The translations under genes were made by a program, and so were the position numbers. From NCBI RefSeq assembly GCF_947172395.1, contig NC_069097.1, forward strand, positions 16,290,142 to 16,354,141: a stretch of DNA of 64,000 nt. Direction: 5' to 3'. The DNA comes from Bicyclus anynana (lineage: Eukaryota; Arthropoda; Insecta; Lepidoptera; Nymphalidae). This document shows, piece by piece, positions 10,855 to 21,006 of this stretch. The notes below the pieces were generated by a model. The model did not search any database, was not told where the DNA came from, and saw only the letters and a list, made by a program, of their open reading frames with translations. Each line of letters begins with the position of its first letter. The first letter of the stretch is position 1.

Positions 10855-10990
10855 GTAGAGGGGTTGGACTCAGCACTGAGATTTACAGGTTTGATTCCCG
10901 TCCGTTGACTTTCCTATCCTTAGGTGGACGAGAGCAAAACAACGCGTAGGATGTGTTCCTAGCGACAGTGCCCTGCGAAATATAACTATT
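10855..10990 (+). mobile_element. tRNA-derived SINE-like fragment
   Basis: Contains a B-box-like GGTTTGATTCCCG and an upstream GGTTGGACTCAG segment, spaced as in a tRNA-type pol III promoter, and then a non-tRNA body. It is degenerate and its ends are unclear. Confidence 0.35.
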
Positions 10991-11117
10991 TTTTAGGGTT
11001 CCGTATCCAAAAGGTAAAACGTGACCCTAAGAAAGTTCCCTTCTCTGTGTTTTTACCTGACTACATCTACTTGAAAAAGTTAAAAACCTAAAAAAAAATT
11101 CTAGCCATAGATATTTA

Positions 11118-11310
11118 CGGTTTCTATGCGACGTCGTACTAGAACGCTAAATCACTTAGCTGTAAGTCTTTTTCGGTAGGGTGATAGCAGGCCACGGCAA
11201 ATACCTGCCACCAGACTAGATCTGAGCCAGAATTTAAACTGCTGCTGGGAATCGAACCCAGGACCAATTGCGCTGGAGAGGTCGTCAAAAGATACTCTAT
11301 TTGGTTTTTT
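11118..11310 (-). mobile_element. tRNA-derived SINE, family C
   Basis: On the minus strand it carries the B box GGTTCGATTCC within CTGGGTTCGATTCCCAGC. The body (ACGCTAAATCACTTAG and GGTAGGGTGATAG on plus) is shared with the copy at 38927-39190. Confidence 0.6.
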
Positions 11311-11656
11311 GGATGGGCCAACTGGTCATTATTTAGTAAGTTTTGGTTAGGTATTTAGTTTATACCTACCCACCTATAAAAGTGTTATCAAAAATAATAT
11401 AGGTAGGTACGTACATTTGTGGTAGGTAAAGTACCCAAGTAGTTACCTACCAACTGTTTTCCTCATTTCATTGTTAGCACGTACCTGACAACAATAGTCT
11501 GAAATGCACATTACAATTTGAGATGCTTCCGAGAAAATGTACCTACGTACGTTTTCCTACTGCATTCGTGATGGTTAATTTTTTAATCTCTCTACCACGA
11601 ATTTTGCATGTATCTAGCTGCAGATACCTATTCTACTGGTATAATGATGAACTATA

Positions 11657-11895
11657 ATGTATCCCAGTGGATATGACCTCTGCCTCCGATTTCGGAGGGT
11701 GTGGGTTCGAATCCGATCCGGGGCATGCACCTCCAACTTTTCAGTTGTGTGCATTTTAAGAAATTAAATATCACGTGTCTCAATCGGCGAAGGAAAACAT
11801 CGCGAGGAAACCTGCATACCAGAGAATTTTCTTAATTCTCTGCGTGTGTGAAATCTGACAATCGATTTTGGAATGAAATTGTTAATGAATGAATG
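11657..11895 (+). mobile_element. tRNA-derived SINE, family A copy 1
   Basis: Head: CCCAGTGGATATGACCTCTG (A-box region) and GGGTTCGAATCC (B box). Body: GCATGCACCTCCAACTTTTC, TTAAGAAATTAAATATCACG and GAGAATTTTCTTAATTCTCT. This is the commonest family here, with eleven copies or fragments. SINEs of this general kind are known in Lepidoptera; I do not assign a family name. This copy lacks the usual 3' tail. Confidence 0.8.
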
Positions 11896-12043
11896 TAGCC
11901 TGCTCAGTCTTCGGTGTAGTGGTTAGGTTGTGCGACTGAAAATTGTGAGCGCGGGTTCTTTGCAACCACAGGTTTATTATTTATCACATTATCACTAACG
12001 CGTTAATTAGTACGAGAGCGTAACCAGACATTGGTACCTCTTT

Positions 12044-12690
12044 TTAGGGTTCCGAACGTACGTAGTAGAAAAACAGAATTCTTATATTATCACTTACGCA
12101 CATTTTAATGTCTGTCTGTTTTCTCCGAATGTGCTGGACCAATCCAGTTGAAATTCGGTACACATATTAATCTTGTGACCCAAACATAGGGATGTATCGT
12201 GAATAGGTAAAATTTGAATATTGGGGACATAAGGGGGTAAGATGGAACGTAGAAAAAAAACTTTTACAAACTTCATCGTGTGATACATCATATGAAAGAT
12301 CTTGAAGAAGATTTTAAAAATATTTTTTTGGAATTAAAAAAATAGCTTTCAAGATATTTAAACAAACAGACGACAATAGATCACGCCCTTTTTTCCAAAA
12401 CTACTGTATCTAAAATTTAAAAAAAAATACAGAAATTAACTTTTTACTTGAAGATTTTCGAAAAATTTTGAGTATTTCAAACTGCATCGTGTGATGTACG
12501 AAATAATAAGAGGATTTTTTTTTTTTGTAATTTTAAAATAAATACATACTTAGTTTCCAAGTTATTCAAGTAAATATACCATTCACCCCCACCCTTTTCT
12601 CCGAAACTACTAAACCCAAAAAATTTAAAAAAAATACCGAAGTTAGCTTTCTACTTGAAGATTTCCGAGAAACCTCAGCAATATAAAATA
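12044..12690 (+). repeat. Interspersed repeat beginning AGGGTTCCG
   Basis: Starts with the AGGGTTCCG-type word also seen at 10996 and 29105, and contains two related internal blocks, each with a CTACTTGAAGATTT-type or TTACTTGAAGATTT-type motif and a TTTTCTCCGAAACTACT-type motif. It resembles a degraded LINE 3' region. No coding capacity is visible. Confidence 0.45.
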
Positions 12691-12901
12691 ATACCTACGT
12701 TTAATTAATTCTTAAATCCCTGACTATTACGAGTACCATCTATACAGTAAACTCAGAACACTTCAAGTAGGTATCCCCATTTCACTGCAGCATAGCCGCA
12801 TAGGCTAATTGAACGGGAAAATGTACGAATAAATCGTCTAGCGCTAGGGAATCACCGATTTTGAGATGACAAGCGGCGGCTTCTTAGTGCACTTACTCGT
12901 A

Positions 12902-12938
12902 TATAAAGGCACTCTACGTTTTCATTTGAACGTCAGAT
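12902..12938 (+). promoter_or_regulatory. Core promoter of ALT-2 (TATA box and initiator)
   Basis: TATAAA at 12902-12907 lies 33 bp upstream of an arthropod-type initiator, GTCAGATT, whose A is at 12935. That spacing is the normal TATA-to-start distance. Transcription from 12935 would give a 5' UTR of about 134 nt before the ATG at 13069, with no intron needed. Confidence 0.6.
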
Positions 12939-13068
12939 TTTAAATCTCTTGTTACAAACTATACAAAAAAAATATTCAGTCCTACCGACACGAGTTAAAT
13001 TTTAAACCGACTATAGTGCGGGTGGCTATAGTGTTTTTAGTGATAATTATTAGAAAAAGTTTATAAGA

Positions 13069-16000
13069 ATGAAGCTGGAGAAGTGCCTGACGGAGAAGAA
13101 TGTGAACCAGAACATGCTGAACATCTCGTACGCGGTGCGCGGACCCATCCTGCAGCGCGCGCTGCACATCGAGCGGGAACTGGAGAAAGTAGGTTTTTCC
13201 TTTTTAACGACTTCCAAAAAGGAAGAGATTTTATGGGATAAGAGGTTAGCCTGTGGTTTCGGATCGCGAGGTTCTGCATTCGAATCCTGGGAAGGGATAT
13301 TGAGTTTTTCTAAGAAATTTTTAGTTAAATTCTCAGCCTGGAATTGAGATGTTGAGAGAGCAGGTAAAGCCGTCGGCCCCGGTCATAATCTGAATAGTAG
13401 TCGTTACTGAATAGAACATTATCACCCTAAGCCCGCCAACATATATCGGAGCAGCGTGGTGGGTCTAAGTTCTACATCCCCTCTCCGATAGGGAGGGGGG
13501 CCTGGCCTGCAGTGAGCCGTTAAAATGGACTGATAATGATGATGATGTGCTTATATAGACGATTTTGACTAGAAACAGAATGACCCGCACACTCCTTTAG
13601 TGAGAATAAGTTCTGATGAGCTGATTTTAAATTTAAATCAAGCTGTGTGCCTGTATCTACCTAACTTTACTGGCCACGCTTCATCGTCAACGGATCTCCT
13701 CATTTCAGATTCGATCACGCATAGATACCACCTACTCCGAGCATAGCTCGTTCCATCGCCCGCTGTGTGATTCTTGACTTGAACCTTCCTGTTAGGCCCA
13801 TAGTTAGTTATATTAAAAACATGTAGATATATTAATTTGTTTATATTTCAGGGTGTGAAGAAACCGTTCCGGCGAGTGGTGCGCGCCAACATCGGCGACT
13901 GCCACGCGCTCGGCCAGCCGCCCGTCACCTTCATCAGACAGGTCTGTCCGCCCACACAGTGGAGACAACACTCAGACAGGGTTGTTTATCTAAAGGAAAC
14001 GAGACATAATTATTCATTTAGAAACTCTCCTAAATATGAGGATTGAAGAACATGGACCTAGTAGGCCTTCTTGGTCAAAAATTATTTAGATCGGCGGATA
14101 CGTTGTAGGTAGCTAAATAGATGCTTAACCCCCTCTCCCTTACACGCAGTTATCTGTCAAATTGCAGCGTCAAAATCGGCTTAATTGCTCTTTATTTTTG
14201 TACAAGGAAACGAACAGTACTTGCTTACTTTCATAACAAACTCCATTATTCAGTTACTTAAGCAATTCTCGCAATTGCAGTTTAAGCAGAGACGAAACGT
14301 TGAAAACTAGCAAAAGGTTTTAACTTTATTATTATAATTTAAGCCACGGGGCCGGACTCCAGTTTCAGTGAAGACTAATAACAATTGTAAAAAAAAATCT
14401 AGGTGTGCGATTGTACCCTGGACTGGACTAACTCGTTCCAAGCCAGGATTTTGCTTACATGCAGGGAAATGAGGAATATTGGTCATGTATATAAAAAATA
14501 ATCAATTTAGGTATTTTAAAAAGAACTTCAGTCATTATATATGCTGTGCGGAAGAGCTAATAACATTTTTGTAAGTGCCAGTGATTTTGGCCAAGATTTA
14601 ATTACACGAGCGCCTTCATTATTCAACGGTCATCGTCTGTCAGGTCCTGGCGTTGGCGGCGTGTCCGGCGCTGGCCGCGTCGCCGGACGTGCCGGACGAC
14701 GTGAAGCTACGTGTCCGGGAACTACTGGACGATTGCACGTAAGAACATTATGATTAGGCCATAGGCATTCCTTTGACCGGAGGTTCTTATATTACAATCT
14801 GAACTTTCATATTATACAGTCTCTAAATCTTTGTGCTCATTAAGCTAAGACTTCCTTTGAAAAGAATTTCATTTTTACACTTAATCCACATCTCCAGATC
14901 ATGAGATCTATTCATGTACCTGCAGCAAAACACCTAATTATGCATATCTGTGTTCGATTCAAAACAAGAGTCGAGTCTAGTTACGAAAAACATTGGAGAT
15001 GTTCTCCTTTCAATAATTTCTCAGTAGGAGAGTTAGCATGTCTGTACTTAGTACTACCACACTCCACACCACAGAATACATAATAAGTAGCAATAGCTAT
15101 GCACTACACTCATTCCTCGGAGAGGAACAAAGCCTTACACGATCATTGATTGCAAACTGCACACAATAGGTACATTTTTACCTTAATTGTCACGTCAACT
15201 TGCGTTGGTACAGTAGACTAGTGAATAGATCGATTATATTTAATGATCATCATTGTCAAACCTATAAGTTTAATTATGAACACGATGATCGAGCGCTGGT
15301 CCCGCCTGTCCCGCCTGTCCCGCCTGTCCCGCCTGTCCCGCTGCCGGCGGCGGCGTGTACGACTCCATTGATTAATTGTCATTTACATCCGCCGGCGCTA
15401 ATTTATGTGAATTGATTACGTTCATATGCTAAACCGCCATTTGCATAACAGTGGCCGCAGACCCTTCCCGCGTCATGACATCGTGTCGGGGATATATCCG
15501 AGTACAAATTAAGTATATAATAGGGTAAACTCTACTTTTTTATCTCCTCATTTGATGTAGGGTTTTATTCTTTTGCTACCATGGGTTTGTCGTGCCGCCG
15601 CGCCGCTCGCCACCTAGAGGGGCAACAGTTAGACAGATGGTGATAGTAAATAATAATGAAAAAACGTCTCGAGTCTCCTCTCATTCTGAGAGCAGACCCA
15701 GCCTCAGCAGTGAGACGAACATGGGTTGATAATGATGAATGAAAAAATTTTAATAAAAAAAATTCAACCGACTTCCAACTCAAAAAATAACTTTAACTAA
15801 AAAGCAAAAAATAACATCCTACCTATGTGCTACCTTCTGATCAGTTGGAAGGCGGTGCCAAGCCAGTGATGTTTTAATTAAATACGTTTAAGCTACAATT
15901 CTGTGGTTCTGTGGTTTTTCATTTCTGTGGTTATTCCAGAAACAGCTATAATTAAAACACGACACTGGCTTGGCACCGCCTTCAAACTAATCAGAAGGTA

Positions 16001-19000
16001 GCACATAGGTAGGATGTTATTTTTTGCTTTTTAGTTAAAGTTATTTTTTAAGTTGGAAGTCGGTTGAATTTTTTTTATTAAAATTTTTATTTTTTTATTT
16101 TTAGTGTTAGCATACCCACTGCGTGTGTACAGTCACAACCTATCTAAGTGGAAAGTTCTTATCAATACAAAATTATCAAGTCCAAACACAAGGTAGCTAC
16201 TGTGAGCTGTCGAGGAGTTCTCTTCACTGTGCTTCGTCTTCATCACCAGACCCTTAATACAGTCGCAATCCATCTAGGTGAAAAGTTCTCATCAATACAA
16301 ATTTATCAAGTCCAAACACAAGGTAGCTACTGTGAACCGTCGAGGAGTTCTCTTCACTGTCCCTCGTCTTCATCACCAGACCCTTAATACAGTCGCAATC
16401 CATCTAGGTGAAAAGTTCTCATCAATACAAATTTATCAAGTCCAAACACAAGGTAGCTACTGTGAACCGTCGAGGAGTTCTCTTCACTGTCCCTCGTCTT
16501 CATCATCAGACCCTTAATACAGTCACAATCCATCTAGGTGGAAAGTTCTCATCAATACAAATTTATCAAGTCCAAACACAAGGTAGCTACTGTGAACCGT
16601 CGAGGAGTTCTCTTCACTGTCCCTTGTCTTCATCACCAGACCCTTAATACAGTCACAACCAATATGGGTGGAAAGTACTCATCAATACAAATTAATCAAG
16701 CCCAAACAAAAGGTGACTGCTGTAAATCCTTGACGAGTTCCATCGTCTGTGTTTCGGCTCCATCATCAGACCAACTCCAAACCTTCATAAAGTTGTAGTG
16801 GTTTAAAATACCTTATGGAAACACTAAAAAACGTACTAACCGTCTCTACAACTTTCGAAAGTTCCCCTCAATTTCTCCAGGATGCCATCATCAGATCCTG
16901 ACATGAAAAAAATGAGGATCACCCTGGAAGTAAACCCTACAAAACAAAAAAAGAATTTTCAAAATCGGTCCATAATTGACGGAATTGTCGCTGGACATAC
17001 AAAAAAAAAAAAAAAACATACATACAGCCGAACGTAGAACCTCCTCCTTTTTGGAAGTCGGTTAAAAAATAGTTACATTTTGACGACCATTCTGGCACGG
17101 TTCGTGTTGCTGAGGTTGGCAACAGAGAGGGTCAGGGTTCGACTCCCAGCTCCTATACCTGTTCCAAGTTATCCCGCTTCTGTCTTAGATAGTACATCAT
17201 AGAGACTTGTGATCGCAGTCAAGGAAATCGCATAATTAAATCAATAAATGAATATTCTGTCTTACACTTACATCTTCTTGGTTTATTTTGGATAGGCTTC
17301 TGCTAGACTACAGTCATGCCTGATGGATAGCAATGATGAGGTTCAGAATAAGACGTCTATTCACCCTTGCCTTGAAGGTGTTTAGATTGTAAGTGACAGG
17401 AAACACAGACGCCGGACGAAATGGCGAACGACTTTAGCAGTGCTGATAAGAAACGCACGTGTACACGCAGGAAAGGTTCCGTGGGCGCGTACTCCCCGTC
17501 GGCCGGCCTGACGCTAGTCCGGCGGCGCGTGGCGCAGTTCCTGGCCGCGCGGGACGGCGTGCCGGCTAGCCCTGACGACGTGTACCTCGGCGCCGGCGCC
17601 TCCGACCTCATCAAGGCGCTGCTCGGCCTCTTCGTGCAACACGTGGACGGGAAACCTCCTGGTGAGGATGTGGTTGTTTGATTTAATGCCACTGATTACG
17701 TGCTACGTGGGTAGCATCTTAGATTGCTACCCACGCCACTCGTGCAGTGTGTGTGTGTGTGTGTGTATGGGGGGGGGTTTGAATACCTAATGCTTTGTTG
17801 CATAAAAATAATAATAATAAGTGAAACAATGCATTAAGGAAATTTGCACCTGTTTGAAATGTTGTAATAGTTCGTGGTTGGTAATGAGGACAACAGAAAA
17901 CGATGCATGTTCATGACGCTTTGCTACTACAGGTATTATATAGAGTTTATTTAGTTTTACCTTAAACCAATATATGGCTCATCATGAGACATCCTCACAC
18001 ACGCATCCATTGATACACAGACAGTCTACCAGACAACTCTAAAATACATGATAAAACAGTTAATGAAAGCATTTTTCGTTTCCTTTCTTTCTCCAGCGGT
18101 TATGATCCCCATCCCGCAGTACCCGCTATTCTCTGGCACTCTCTCCGAGCTGGGCCTGCGCCAGGCCAACTACTACCTGGATGAGGAGCACGACTGGGCG
18201 CTGCAGCTGCAGGAGTTGGAGCGGAGCTGGCGGGAGGCGAGCCAGGAGAGCCATGTCAGGGCCTTGGTGGTTATTAATCCTGGGAATCCTACCGGACAGG
18301 TGGGAATAACAAATAAATACAATTTTTCTTAAGAGAATTGAACTTTTTAATCAGGCGATAGCCCGTAGCACTATTTGATTTTCTAAGACGCATATTTTAT
18401 GGTCATAATTAAATGTTTTCTGCGTTGTTTTGGGTACTTTTATAATAAAAAAGCTATAAGTAACGACTAATCGTTACTTATAGTTTTAAGGATTTTATTT
18501 AATTTTGTGTTACGGACATTATTTATACGGTTATTACGAAGAGCTTACCGTGAGATGAATGACGGATAACATAATTATTGTCGCGCTGTAATCCGAAGGT
18601 CACAGCCAGAACTGTGTGGAAGGCCGCCAGCTGGCCGGATGAAAGTTATAAATGATGGTAAAACCTTATCTCCAGGTCCTTACTCGTGACAACATGCAAG
18701 AGATCATCAAGTTTGCGTACGAGCACCAGCTCTTCATACTGGCCGATGAGGTGTATCAGGAGAACATCATCAGCAAGCCTTTCCATTCGTTTAAAAAGGT
18801 CAGTAAGAGGAAGTTCTTGAAGTGTTTACAGATTTCATAAATTTACAAATAAAGGATTTTACCTCAGGTTGATGGACTCAAGGCAAGACGTTGTAGGACG
18901 TAGTTTTTGCATACTTTGCAAAGAATTCACTTCCAAATATGACCACCGCAATGTCACTGGGGAACGCACAAAAGATCTGACAATAAAGCTCTAACTCTAA

Positions 19001-20923
19001 GATTATAAGAATATGGGAGGAAGAAATGTCTCTCTAAGGTTAGGGAACTATCAGATTTACAAACCTTTATTTTTACGTAGGTCATGCACGAAATGGGAGC
19101 TCCCTACAGCAGCATGGAGCTGGCCAGCTTCGTGACGTGCTCCAAGGGCTGGGCGGCGGAGTGCGGGCTGCGCGCGGGGTTCATGGAGGCGGTGCGGCTG
19201 CAGGAGGGGGTGCGGGCGGCGCTGGAGGCGGCGCGGGCGGTGGCGCAGTGTCCCTCCGTGCTGGGGCAGTGCGCGCTCGACTGTGTGGTACGTCAATTTT
19301 GTTCCGCTGGGTAAAGATTATGACATAAAGTGGTTACTGACCGGTGTTACGGAGCTTAAAGTAACGCGCAACGAGCCCCGAGCTAACCTTGCAACAGGAC
19401 ATCCATTTATGTAAGAGAATTCTTAATCTTTACAAATTTAAATCTTAGTCTCAAACGTTTGACTTCATAGTCTTAGTCATAGTCACTTATCTGCAAACGT
19501 TCTAAGCGAACTACTTGGATTCCTGTTTATTTTGCCATAACAATTATTCTTATATTATGATTGACTACCTTCGCAGATGAAGCCGCCGGTCGCGGGCGAG
19601 CCGTCCTACCCTCGCTTCAGCCAGGAGAAGCGCGCCACGCTGCGGGCCCTGGGCGAGCGCGCGCGCACCGCTCACCGGGAGTTCAACAGCATCCCCGGAT
19701 ACTCCTGCAACATTATTGATGTGAGCCTGTTTGAACTTTAAAACTTTTTCGCATCATCATCATCAAATAAAATCATTATCAGTTGATAGCTGTCGACCGC
19801 TGTAACAGGTTTCGCGTACGATAATAAAATATATTCATTTATACGCTGATAATTTGCAGAACACTCAATATTTAGTAAAATTTGGTGACGCTCCAGTTTA
19901 ATTGACTGTAAAAATATTTTATAATATATAAGATACTAGAACAGGTACCTACGTATTTGATTTTAATACCTGAATATATTTAAGATCAGTTCACTGATTT
20001 TCCATTAACAAACTTTCTTTATTTCAAAACATAACGTATTTTTATTTCTTCGCTTTTGGTCGATTGCTTGTAAAATCTCGTTTGTTCAATTTAAACGAAG
20101 ACGGAAAGTTCTCGGTTTGGGCGTTGTCTTGGAGAGAATGAACTTGTTTGTTTGATATCAATGAACTGACGCAGGGCTCCATGTTCGCGTTCCCTCGCGT
20201 GGAGATACCGGAGCGCGCCCAGCGAGCGGCGGCCGACGCGGGGCTGCAGCCTGACGAGTTCTACTGCTTGAGGCTGCTGGAGGAGACAGGTCAGTGCTCG
20301 TCGTTGGCCAGAGACGGATGTCAGTCGCTTGACATCTGGACTAAGTGCAGACATGTGATAGTCAGACATAACAAATACTGCATTTTATAAAAGTTGTGTG
20401 TCAGTCGGTGCTTCTGCCAAAGGTAAGTACGATACGATCAACTTTAATGTTTGGGCTGTGGTGGTTCTGGAAGGTAGCAGGTTCAAGGGTCCAGACTCTC
20501 AATCGTCCAAGTGTAAAGCGCATATTTTTAATATCTTCTTGGTATGATATGAGAAATCATTATATCAGTCGCTGATCGCGGCAACCCTTCCAAAATAATC
20601 AATTCTAGCAAAGCAACGCGAAAGCTAAGAGTCGACCTTCAGCTTGGCCCGATAGGAGCATTTAGAAGTATTACCGGCTAGCTGCTATAAGCATGGACGT
20701 TTCAAATGGCACGGTTTAATTTTACCGGACACATCAGATGTTTTTAATGTTCCTCTGTTTGTTCTGTGAGTCAGGAGTGTGCGTGGTGCCGGGCTCCGGC
20801 TTCGGGCAGCGCGCCGGCAGCTTCCACTTCCGCAGCACCATCCTGCACCCGGCGGACGAGTTCCAGCACATGATGGACTCCGTGCGCCGGTTCCACGCCT
20901 CCTTCACACGCCAGTACTCCTGA
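13069..20923 (+). CDS. Alanine aminotransferase ALT-2 (ten exons, 478 aa)
   Basis: Exons: 13069-13188, 13852-13941, 14644-14738, 17471-17661, 18097-18299, 18676-18798, 19081-19287, 19577-19720, 20175-20289, 20775-20923. All introns are GT-AG and the phases join cleanly. The enzyme is a fold-type I PLP aminotransferase (alanine + 2-oxoglutarate to pyruvate + glutamate). Visible motifs: YAVRGPI near residue 22, RANIGDCHALGQ, GAYSPSAG, PIPQYPLF (170-177), NPGNPTGQ (226-233), ADEVYQEN (D257, Y260 as cofactor contacts), TCSKG with predicted Schiff-base K296, and VPGSGFGQ near the C-terminus. Length fits the family (about 480-525 aa). No mitochondrial presequence is evident, so it is probably cytosolic. 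Around the lysine the usual SKGYMGECG is SKGWAAECG, and RGG is RAG, so this copy is diverged. Exons are very GC-rich. Introns hold SINEs, a fold-back element and microsatellites. Confidence 0.93.
13233..13545 (+). mobile_element. tRNA-derived SINE, family B, in ALT-2 intron 1
   Basis: Head with GGTTAGCCTGTGGTTTCGG and a B-box-like GCATTCGAATCCTGGG. Body with GGAGCAGCGTGGTGGGTCTA and a GATGATGATG tail. Minus-strand scraps of the same body (CCGCGCTGCTCCGACGCGGG type) occur near 38880 and 51530. Confidence 0.65.
15301..15342. repeat. 9-bp GC-rich tandem repeat in ALT-2 intron 3
   Basis: Four and a half copies of CCCGCCTGT, directly followed by a CGGCGG-rich block and then several TTGATTAAT/GCTAATTTATG homeodomain-type words up to about 15440. 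The block may be part of an intronic regulatory island. Confidence 0.7.
15743..17068 (+). mobile_element. 1.3-kb lepidopteran repeat with a long hairpin end
   Basis: The left part is a large inverted repeat (arms 15743-15882 and 15950-16088, e.g. GGCGGTGCCAAGCCAGTG against its complement). Next come 130-bp tandem units and a right end reading CCTCCTCCTTTTTGGAAGTC. A related copy in the opposite orientation is at 36925-37625. It lies in ALT-2 intron 3. No protein is encoded. I recognise this as a common lepidopteran repeat type but cannot class it. Confidence 0.65.
16130..16790 (+). repeat. 130-bp tandem repeat, four units plus a decayed fifth
   Basis: CAGTC(A/G)CAA recurs at about 16130, 16260, 16390, 16520 and 16650. 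Units contain CAAGTCCAAACACAAGGTAG and CGAGGAGTTCTCTTCACTGT. The related element at 36925-37625 holds only one unit, so the array expanded within this copy. Confidence 0.85.
17100..17250 (+). mobile_element. tRNA-derived SINE, family D, in ALT-2 intron 3
   Basis: B box GGTTCGACTCCCAG at about 17128, preceded by GCTGAGGTTGGCAAC. The tail is AT-rich, ending AATCAATAAATGAATA. It abuts the right end of the 1.3-kb repeat. Confidence 0.5.
17747..17777. repeat. GT microsatellite followed by a G run
   Basis: About ten GT dinucleotides, then AT and nine G residues, in ALT-2 intron 4. Likely length-polymorphic. Confidence 0.85.
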
Positions 20924-21000
20924 ACTGATTCAAGAACTGCTTTCTACTCTTGTTGTCAATGTCTTGTTTTCAATCTGTGATATTTAATTTTTTGTTCGTG

Positions 21001-21006
21001 ATTAAA
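21001..21006 (+). terminator. Probable polyadenylation signal of ALT-2
   Basis: ATTAAA, a common variant signal, lies 78 bp after the stop codon in AT-rich DNA. No AATAAA is closer. Confidence 0.45.

Larger units (their letters stand above)
7997..12890. other. Intergenic stretch between the inverted-repeat element and ALT-2
   Basis: AT-rich DNA with no gene I can support. It contains a hairpin (9227-9330), a 51-codon small ORF (9511-9666), three tRNA-derived SINE-like segments (10855-10990, 11118-11310, 11657-11895) and a long AT-rich repeat starting with AGGGTTCCG (12044-12690). The rest, including 7997-9200, shows only simple AT-rich sequence. Confidence 0.6.

Noticed and set aside
13061..13279. 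Minus-strand Arg/Ser-rich ORFs over ALT exons
   Set aside because: They are antisense shadows of GC-rich ALT coding exons with no family similarity.
16148..16798. Four overlapping ~80-codon ORFs at 130-bp steps
   Set aside because: They are the same frame-shifted translation of 130-bp tandem units in an intron, not genes.
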